Part shown: in pieces, positions 8,343 to 12,595 of the stretch
How positions within the stretch are numbered: position 1 is the first letter of the stretch
Layout of the letters: the number at the start of each line of letters is the position of its first letter
From: Azonexaceae bacterium
Lineage (GTDB): Bacteria; Pseudomonadota; Gammaproteobacteria; Burkholderiales; Rhodocyclaceae
DNA length: 12,595 bases
Direction of reading: 5' to 3'
Assembly (NCBI GenBank): GCA_009469685.1
Contig: SSTA01000347.1
Coordinates: 1-12,595 of the forward strand
Translations under genes and position numbers: made by a program
The notes under the pieces: generated by a model
The model's database searches: none
What the model was told of the DNA's origin: nothing
Seen by the model: only the letters and a program-made list of their open reading frames with translations

Positions 8343-8996
8343 ATGAAGGGCTACGACCTCATCGTGTTCGATTGGGATGGAACCATACTGGATTCCGCAG
8401 GAGCGATCGTGGGAGCCATCCAGGCCGCGTGTCGGGATCTGGATCTGCCGGTGCCCGAAGCATCCACCGCCCGTCACGTCATCGGGCTCGGTCTGGGCGA
8501 TGCCCTCCGGCAGGCCGTTCCGCATCTGGCGGAGGCGCAGTATCCGGCCATGGTGGAGCGCTATCGGTTCCACTACCTATCCGCCGACCACGAACTTGAG
8601 CTTTTCTCTGGAATTCGCGAACTTCTGGCGGAGCTGCGCGGCGCCGGGAAGAATTTGGCGGTAGCGACCGGCAAAAGCCGAGCCGGGCTCGACAGGGCTC
8701 TGCGGCATTCGGGGCTGGCTCCCTTGTTTTCGGCGTCTCGCTGTGCCGACGAGTGCTTCTCCAAGCCGCATCCCCAGATGCTTGAGGAATTGATTGGGGA
8801 ATTGGGTTTTGAAGCGGGGCGGACTGTCATGATCGGCGATACCTCCCACGACTTGCTCATGGCCCGGAATGCTGGCGTCGACGGAGTTGCGGTGACCTAC
8901 GGCGCCCATCCGGCCTCGCATCTCCTGGAACATGGTCCGCTGGCATGCGTCGATTCGGTGCCCGATCTCGCCCGATGGCTTCAACTGAACGCCTGA
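8343..8996 (+). CDS. HAD-IA hydrolase, phosphoglycolate phosphatase-like
   Basis: This 217-residue HAD-superfamily phosphatase has all four motifs: DWDGT with nucleophile D10 and D12, T109 in VATGKS, K141 in SKPHP, and GDTSHD with D166 and D170. The helical cap between motifs I and II (about 15-85) is subclass IA, as in Gph. The ATG at 8343 starts MKGYDLIVFDWDG, 7 bases after the rluC stop, with GGGGAG inside the rluC end. A longer in-frame reading would run back into rluC without homology. Small-phosphate-ester specificity (phosphoglycolate, sugar or nucleotide phosphates) cannot be resolved, so I give no symbol. Its end overlaps the Rieske gene by 22 bases. Confidence 0.88.
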   Translation: MKGYDLIVFDWDGTILDSAGAIVGAIQAACRDLDLPVPEASTARHVIGLGLGDALRQAVPHLAEAQYPAMVERYRFHYLSADHELELFSGIRELLAELRGAGKNLAVATGKSRAGLDRALRHSGLAPLFSASRCADECFSKPHPQMLEELIGELGFEAGRTVMIGDTSHDLLMARNAGVDGVAVTYGAHPASHLLEHGPLACVDSVPDLARWLQLNA

Positions 8997-9334
8997 TCTG
9001 CCCGTCAGAGGCTGTCGTCGATGGCGGCATCGGGTGCCGCTTCGTCGTCGAACGGCATGGAAGAGAGACGCCGGCATTCGCCATCCGGTTTCGCGGCCGA
9101 GTTTATGCCTACGTCAATGAATGTGGTCATGTCCCTGCAGAGCTCGACTGGCAGCCCGGAGAGTTTTTCGATTATTCCAAGCTATACTTGATCTGCTCCA
9201 TCCACGGCGCCCTCTATGCTCCCGAGTCCGGGCAGTGCCTGGGCGGCCGTTGCCAGGGAATCGGCCTAAAACCGCTGCGGGTGGCAGAGCGGGACGGCGC
9301 CATCTATTTGCTCGCGGAATCACCCCATGACTGA
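8975..9334 (+). CDS. Small Rieske [2Fe-2S] protein
   Basis: This single-domain 119-residue Rieske-type ferredoxin has cluster ligands C50-X-H52 and C74-X2-H77, separated by 21 residues. No signal peptide or membrane segment is visible, so it is probably cytoplasmic, unlike the bc1 Rieske subunit. Two more cysteines, C88 and C93 (SGQCLGGRCQG), follow the second ligand pair. The ATG at 8975 gives MASTERLICPSEAVVDGG and overlaps the HAD gene by 22 bases; its end overlaps sppA by 8 bases, so translation of the three is probably coupled. No oxygenase partner is encoded nearby, so its redox partner and job are unknown. Confidence 0.85.
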   Translation: MASTERLICPSEAVVDGGIGCRFVVERHGRETPAFAIRFRGRVYAYVNECGHVPAELDWQPGEFFDYSKLYLICSIHGALYAPESGQCLGGRCQGIGLKPLRVAERDGAIYLLAESPHD

Positions 9335-10286
9335 CCTCCCAGGAAACGAACAACCGCAGTGGGAGCGCAAAACGCTCGAAAAACTCGCCTTCGCCGCCCT
9401 TGAGGAACAAAGGCTCCGCCGCCGCTGGGGGATATTTTTCAAGACTCTGGGCTTCATCTATGTGCTGGTCGTCCTGGTGGCGTTTGTCGACTGGGGGGAG
9501 GACGCGGCGCATCAGGAAAGGCATACGGCGCTCGTTCATCTGAATGGAGTGATCGAGCCCAGGGGCGAGGCGAGCGCGGAGAAGCTCATCGCCGCACTGC
9601 AGAGCGCCTTCGAGGAGAAGCATGCGGCGGGAATCGTGCTGCGGATCAACAGTCCGGGCGGTAGTCCGGTCCAGGCAGGCATGGTGAATGACGAAATTCG
9701 GCGCCTGCGCGCGAAGTATCCGGACAAGCCGCTCTATGCGGTGGTCGAGGACCTCTGCGCTTCAGGGGGCTATTACGTCGCCGCAGCTGCGGACAAGATT
9801 TACGTGAATAAGGCGAGTCTCGTCGGGTCGATCGGAGTCATCATGGAAGGCTTCGGGTTCACCGGAACCATGGACAAGGCTGGCGTCGAACGCCGCTTGC
9901 TCACGGCGGGTGTCAACAAGGGATTCCTCGATCCGTTCTCACCGCAGGATCCAGGCCAAAAGGCCCATGCCCAAGGGCTTCTGGATGACATTCACAAGCA
10001 ATTCATCGACGTGGTCAGAGCCGGTCGGGGTAAGCGCCTGAAGGAAACGCCCGAAATGTTCTCCGGACTCGTGTGGACCGGGGCTCAAAGCGTTGAGCTT
10101 GGGCTGGCCGACGATTTTGGCTCGGTGGAATCGGTGGCGAGGGACGTCGTCAAGGCGGAAAAGCTCTTCGAGTATACCGTCAAGGACAATATCGCCGAGC
10201 GGGTCGCGAAGCGTCTTGGCGCTGGTGCCATGAGCAGTTTCTGGGACGGGCTGTTCACTCGGGCTTCCGGGGTCAGTTTGCGCTAA
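9327..10286 (+). CDS. sppA: Signal peptide peptidase SppA, short S49 form
   Basis: This 319-residue membrane-anchored serine peptidase of family S49 degrades cleaved signal peptides or membrane-protein fragments in the periplasm. A positively charged stretch (RLRRRW) precedes one membrane segment at about 36-54 (IFFKTLGFIYVLVVLVAF). The catalytic pair is S146 in CASGGYY and K198 in GVNKGF, 52 residues apart, the same spacing as the known Ser/Lys dyad of the short Bacillus SppA. It has one peptidase domain, not the tandem repeat of E. coli SppA (about 618 residues). The start overlaps the Rieske stop by 8 bases. The stop is only 8 bases from the convergent methyltransferase stop, with no terminator between. 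Confidence 0.92.
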   Translation: MTDLPGNEQPQWERKTLEKLAFAALEEQRLRRRWGIFFKTLGFIYVLVVLVAFVDWGEDAAHQERHTALVHLNGVIEPRGEASAEKLIAALQSAFEEKHAAGIVLRINSPGGSPVQAGMVNDEIRRLRAKYPDKPLYAVVEDLCASGGYYVAAAADKIYVNKASLVGSIGVIMEGFGFTGTMDKAGVERRLLTAGVNKGFLDPFSPQDPGQKAHAQGLLDDIHKQFIDVVRAGRGKRLKETPEMFSGLVWTGAQSVELGLADDFGSVESVARDVVKAEKLFEYTVKDNIAERVAKRLGAGAMSSFWDGLFTRASGVSLR

Positions 10287-10294
10287 GCCTGAGT

Positions 10295-11005
10295 CTAGGC
10301 GAGGAGGAGGAAGACCGTCGGCCGGCGCTCGACCTCGGGCGGCGGAGTCTTCCGCCAGTCACAGATGCGGCGGGTGAGTATCGTCTCCCCGGGAAGCGTG
10401 AGATCTATGGCCAGCGTGACGCGCGTTTCCGGCTGGCAGGCCTTCAGGATTGCGTCAAACATTCCGCGATTGCGGTATGGGGTTTCAATGAATATCTGCG
10501 TTTGCCGCCGCCGGCGAGATTCCCCTTCGAGCTCGCGCAACGCCTTGAGCAATTGGGCTTCTTTCGCGGTGAGGTAACCGTGAAAGGCGAAGCGCTGGCC
10601 CTCTAGGCCGGAGGCCATGAGGGCCAGCAGGAGCGACGAGGGGCCCACCAGCGGCCGCACCCGGATGCCTTCCGCCTGGGCCAAGGCGACGAGTGCTGCC
10701 CCGGGATCTGCAACGGCCGGGCAGCCGGCTTCCGAGACCAGTCCGACATCGTGGCCGTGGACGAGTGGCTGGAGCAACTCTGCGACCTCGGCGGAACGCG
10801 TGTGTTCGTTGAGTTCAGCGATCACCAGCTCCTGCAAGGGAGTGTTGATCCCCGCGGCTTTGAGGAAGGCGCGGGCCGATTTGGCATTTTCGGCGACGAA
10901 ATGGCGTAGCGGGCGCAGGGTCTCGAGGACCGCCAGCGGCAAGACGGCATCGGGTGCCATAGCGCCCAGAGGCACTGGGATGAGGTAGAGCGTGCCGCGG
11001 GTCAC
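10295..11005 (-). CDS. RsmI-like SAM-dependent methyltransferase (tetrapyrrole methylase fold)
   Basis: The 236-residue product resembles the RsmI (YraL) family. It has [10 protein letters not shown] at the N-terminus (RsmI: LYIVPTPIGN), [15 protein letters not shown] at 88-102 (RsmI: LVSDAGTPLINDPG), [18 protein letters not shown] at about 117-134, FHGYLTAKE and FIETPYRN. RsmI makes the ribose methylation at C1402 of 16S rRNA, but this protein departs from it at many of these motifs and is shorter, so it looks like a paralogous subfamily with unknown substrate. The start is a GTG at 11005 that shares GTGA with the maf stop, so it is translationally coupled to maf. A longer reading from an upstream ATG would overlap maf by more and lacks homology. 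Confidence 0.82.
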   Translation of the reverse strand: MTRGTLYLIPVPLGAMAPDAVLPLAVLETLRPLRHFVAENAKSARAFLKAAGINTPLQELVIAELNEHTRSAEVAELLQPLVHGHDVGLVSEAGCPAVADPGAALVALAQAEGIRVRPLVGPSSLLLALMASGLEGQRFAFHGYLTAKEAQLLKALRELEGESRRRRQTQIFIETPYRNRGMFDAILKACQPETRVTLAIDLTLPGETILTRRICDWRKTPPPEVERRPTVFLLLA

Positions 11006-11583
11006 GGAATCGCAATCCCTTCCGCGCGCAGCATGTCGCACAGGGCAATCAGGGGAAGACCGATCAGGGCTGTCGGGTCGGTTCCCTGAAGGGCGGCGAG
11101 CAGAGAGATTCCCAGGCCTTCAGACTTGGCCGATCCTGCGCAGTTGTAGGGGCGCTCAAGGCGAAGGTAGCGCTCAATTTCAGCATCGTCGAGGGCGCGG
11201 AAGGTCACCAGGGTCGAAACGCCCCGGAGCTGGCTTCTGCCCGAATCTGCGTCGAGCAGACAGATTGCGGTGAAGAAATTGACGGTGTTCCCCGAAAGCT
11301 CCCGCAATTGTGCCCTGGCGCGCTCGTGGTCACCGGGTTTGCCGTAGAGTCTGCCATTCGCGAAGGCTACCTGATCGCTGCCGATGACGAGGCTTCCAGG
11401 GTGTCCTTCTGCGACTGCTCTAGCCTTGGCCGCCGCAAGGCGGAGCGCGGTGTCTTCGGGGGATTCTTGCGCTGTGGGGGTTTCGTCGGTGCCAGGGTCG
11501 GTCACGATGAACGGGATAGCCAAGCGGGCGAGAAGCTCGCGGCGGTAAGGCGAGGTCGAGGCAAGAATGAGGGTGCGGGACAT
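11002..11583 (-). CDS. maf: Maf-family nucleotide pyrophosphatase, YceF type (m7GTP)
   Basis: This 193-residue Maf/HAM1-type pyrophosphatase removes non-canonical nucleoside triphosphates; E. coli YceF (194 residues) prefers m7GTP. Motifs are [11 protein letters not shown] at the N-terminus, DETP near 33, IGSDQV with the catalytic Asp D70, GKPGD at 81, [18 protein letters not shown] and [12 protein letters not shown] near the end. All match the YceF branch by memory of the E. coli protein. The ATG at 11583 gives [10 protein letters not shown]; an in-frame upstream start at 11670 would add 29 residues without homology and would run across the yceD promoter. No Shine-Dalgarno is visible. The gene is divergent from yceD, as in E. 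coli, and overlaps the RsmI-like gene by 4 bases. Confidence 0.93.
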   Translation of the reverse strand: MSRTLILASTSPYRRELLARLAIPFIVTDPGTDETPTAQESPEDTALRLAAAKARAVAEGHPGSLVIGSDQVAFANGRLYGKPGDHERARAQLRELSGNTVNFFTAICLLDADSGRSQLRGVSTLVTFRALDDAEIERYLRLERPYNCAGSAKSEGLGISLLAALQGTDPTALIGLPLIALCDMLRAEGIAIP

Positions 11584-11637
11584 GAAAAGAGAGTGGCGAC
11601 AATCGGTTGCGGAAGAGTGTTGAAGTGCCGCGTCGCT

Positions 11638-11666
11638 TTGACTTGCGGTCGCAAAAATAATATCAT
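11638..11666 (+). promoter_or_regulatory. Predicted sigma70-type promoter for yceD-rpmF
   Basis: TTGACT (11638-11643) and TATCAT (11661-11666) are separated by exactly 17 bases, each one base from consensus. Transcription would start at about 11672-11674, only 2-4 bases before the yceD ATG at 11676. Confidence 0.75.
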
Positions 11667-11684
11667 TCACCGTTTATGTCGCAA
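11657..11684 (-). promoter_or_regulatory. Predicted promoter for maf and the RsmI-like gene
   Basis: On the minus strand TTGCGA (11684-11679) and TATTAT (11662-11657) are 16 bases apart, 4/6 and 5/6 matches to consensus. The -10 box overlaps that of the yceD promoter, and the -35 box lies in the first codons of yceD. The maf leader would be about 67 bases. Confidence 0.5.
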
Positions 11685-12170
11685 AAGCTCGCGATCGACG
11701 GATTCGCCTTTGCTCGGGATGGTCGGGTCCTTGAGGGAACCCTGGCGGTTGCAAGTCTGGGGAGGCTGCACGACCTGCTGGCGGAAGTTTCCGGCCACAT
11801 CCGGTTTCGCCTGGAGGGACTGCGCGGAGAAAGAGGTCAGCCGCTGCTGGAATTGGCGGTATCCGGGGTCGTCCCGCTGGCATGTCAGCGGTGCCTGGGA
11901 CTCATCGAGTTTCCGATCGAGGTAAAAAGCCTCCTCGAGTTGGTCCCCGAGGGGGTCGAGATGTCGCAGGACGAGCTGGAGGACGACAGTCGCGATTTTC
12001 TGCCGGTGGCGGGCGATCTGGTGGTGGCCGACTTGGTCGAGGAGGAGATTCTCCTGGCCTTGCCGGTAGCGCCGCGACACGGGAAATGTGCTTTGCCCGG
12101 GAGTGCCGAGGCGGGCGAGCGGATTCTGCCGTTCGCCGACCTCGCGGGACTCAAAGGCAAGCCAAACTGA
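11676..12170 (+). CDS. yceD: DUF177 protein YceD (23S rRNA accumulation)
   Basis: This 164-residue member of the DUF177/YceD family is required in plants and E. coli for normal 23S rRNA accumulation and is usually encoded directly before rpmF. The central LACQRCLGLIEFP motif carries C70 and C73 (E. coli: LECQRCGKPF). The acidic EEEILLALPVAPRH segment at 122-135 matches E. coli EDEIILALPVVPVH, and the protein ends LAGLKGK like the E. coli LASLKRK. A third cysteine (C138) corresponds to that of E. coli. The MSQKLAIDGF start suits the family; the message from the predicted promoter would be almost leaderless and no Shine-Dalgarno is present. The stop is followed by T7 and the rpmF ribosome site. 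Confidence 0.9.
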   Translation: MSQKLAIDGFAFARDGRVLEGTLAVASLGRLHDLLAEVSGHIRFRLEGLRGERGQPLLELAVSGVVPLACQRCLGLIEFPIEVKSLLELVPEGVEMSQDELEDDSRDFLPVAGDLVVADLVEEEILLALPVAPRHGKCALPGSAEAGERILPFADLAGLKGKPN

Positions 12171-12188
12171 TTTTTTTGGAGTGATGAA

Positions 12189-12368
12189 ATGGCCGTTCAA
12201 CAAAACAAGAAGTCCCCTTCAAAGCGTGGCATGCATCGTGCCCACGATTTCCTGACCAACCCGCCCCTGGCCGTCGAGCCGACGACCGGTGAGGTGCATT
12301 TGCGCCACCATATTTCCCCGACGGGGTTCTATCGCGGCAAGAAGGTCTTGAAGGGCAAGGGCGAGTAA
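12189..12368 (+). CDS. rpmF: 50S ribosomal protein L32
   Basis: The product is 59 residues, [20 protein letters not shown] followed by a basic tail ending KKVLKGKGE, the standard form of bacterial L32. It lacks the paired cysteines of the zinc-binding type, as in many proteobacteria. GGAG (12178-12181) lies 7 bases before the ATG, the clearest ribosome site in this half of the window, with a T7 run just upstream that could act as a U-rich enhancer. It lies 18 bases after yceD, with which it is probably cotranscribed, and is followed by an intrinsic terminator. Confidence 0.97.
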   Translation: MAVQQNKKSPSKRGMHRAHDFLTNPPLAVEPTTGEVHLRHHISPTGFYRGKKVLKGKGE

Positions 12369-12381
12369 TCGTCCGCAGAAG

Positions 12382-12419
12382 GGCAGGCAGTTCGGCACGG
12401 ACTGCCTGCCTTTCTTTTT
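12382..12419 (+). terminator. Strong intrinsic terminator between rpmF and plsX
   Basis: GGCAGGCAGT (12382-12391) pairs perfectly with ACTGCCTGCC (12401-12410), extendable by T-G and C-G pairs to 12 bp with a GGCAC loop. The T-rich tract TTTCTTTTT (12411-12419) follows at once. This is the only classic stem plus T-tract in the window. It ends 3 bases before the plsX ATG. Confidence 0.9.
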
Positions 12420-12422
12420 GCC

Positions 12423-12595
12423 ATGACCAGCCGTATCGCCATCGATTGCATGGGGGGCGACCACGGGCCGTCAGTGACGGTGCCCGCGGCGTTGCGTTTC
12501 CTGGCCGACCACCCTGGGGCCAAACTCATCCTAGTGGGACGTGAGGAGATTCTGCGCACCCATTTGGCCGAGGCCGCCAGCGACTCTCGCCTGAC
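12423..12595 (+). CDS. plsX: Phosphate acyltransferase PlsX (5' part)
   Basis: The first 57 codons are visible: [20 protein letters not shown], then [20 protein letters not shown], matching the E. coli start ([19 protein letters not shown]). PlsX turns acyl-ACP into acyl-phosphate for phospholipid synthesis at the membrane. The order yceD-rpmF-plsX is conserved in E. coli. No Shine-Dalgarno precedes the ATG: the bases just upstream are the terminator T-tract (TTCTTTTTGCC). Expression therefore needs terminator read-through or a promoter not recognised here. The gene runs off the window end. Confidence 0.95.
   Translation, partial: MTSRIAIDCMGGDHGPSVTVPAALRFLADHPGAKLILVGREEILRTHLAEAASDSRL

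Noticed and set aside
12171..12177. T7 run after yceD as a terminator tract
   Set aside because: No stable stem precedes it and it directly precedes the rpmF ribosome site; a U-rich enhancer is more likely.
1..12595. Mobile elements, CRISPR arrays, tRNA or rRNA genes, prophage or defence genes
   Set aside because: No repeated spacer pattern, inverted-repeat-bounded transposase, tRNA-like fold or rRNA segment was seen; every long coding region is a housekeeping gene with consistent codon use.

Overview
The window carries a compact block of conserved housekeeping genes from a moderately GC-rich Gram-negative bacterium. Protein-level resemblance (TyrB, UvrB, YceF, RNase E with an Arg-rich tail) and the gene order fit a betaproteobacterium, possibly Rhodocyclales-like. 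That placement is inferred from memory of the families, not from a search. I see no mobile elements, CRISPR arrays, tRNA or rRNA genes, and no phage or defence genes.

Layout. Bases 1-96 hold the unidentified 3' end of a plus-strand gene, closed by a GC-rich hairpin. The tyrB aminotransferase gene (minus) is divergent from uvrB (plus), which overlaps a low-molecular-weight tyrosine phosphatase gene by an ATGA junction. These converge on rne (minus, RNase E). Upstream of rne is a 402-base gene-free region that looks like a long structured rne leader; its best promoter lies across the start of the divergent rluC. The rluC gene heads a tightly packed plus-strand run: rluC, a HAD phosphatase gene, a small Rieske protein gene and a short sppA. 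This run meets head-on, with 8 bases between stops, a minus-strand pair: maf (yceF type) followed by an RsmI-like methyltransferase gene. The maf gene is divergent from the DUF177 gene (yceD), followed by rpmF (L32), an intrinsic terminator, and the 5' end of plsX.

How it fits together. The backbone rne< >rluC ... yceF< >yceD>rpmF>plsX matches the known E. coli order. Four genes (HAD, Rieske, sppA, RsmI-like) sit between rluC and yceF. The common theme is ribosome and RNA economy: RNase E processes rRNA and mRNA, RluC modifies 23S rRNA, DUF177 and L32 serve the large subunit, and YceF removes m7GTP. PlsX links to phospholipid synthesis.

I did not find a clearly new biological system. The features most worth a second look are regulatory: the long rne leader, overlapping divergent promoters between maf and yceD with a nearly leaderless yceD message, a strong terminator that ends 3 bases before the plsX start codon, and the uncharacterised RsmI-like and Rieske proteins.
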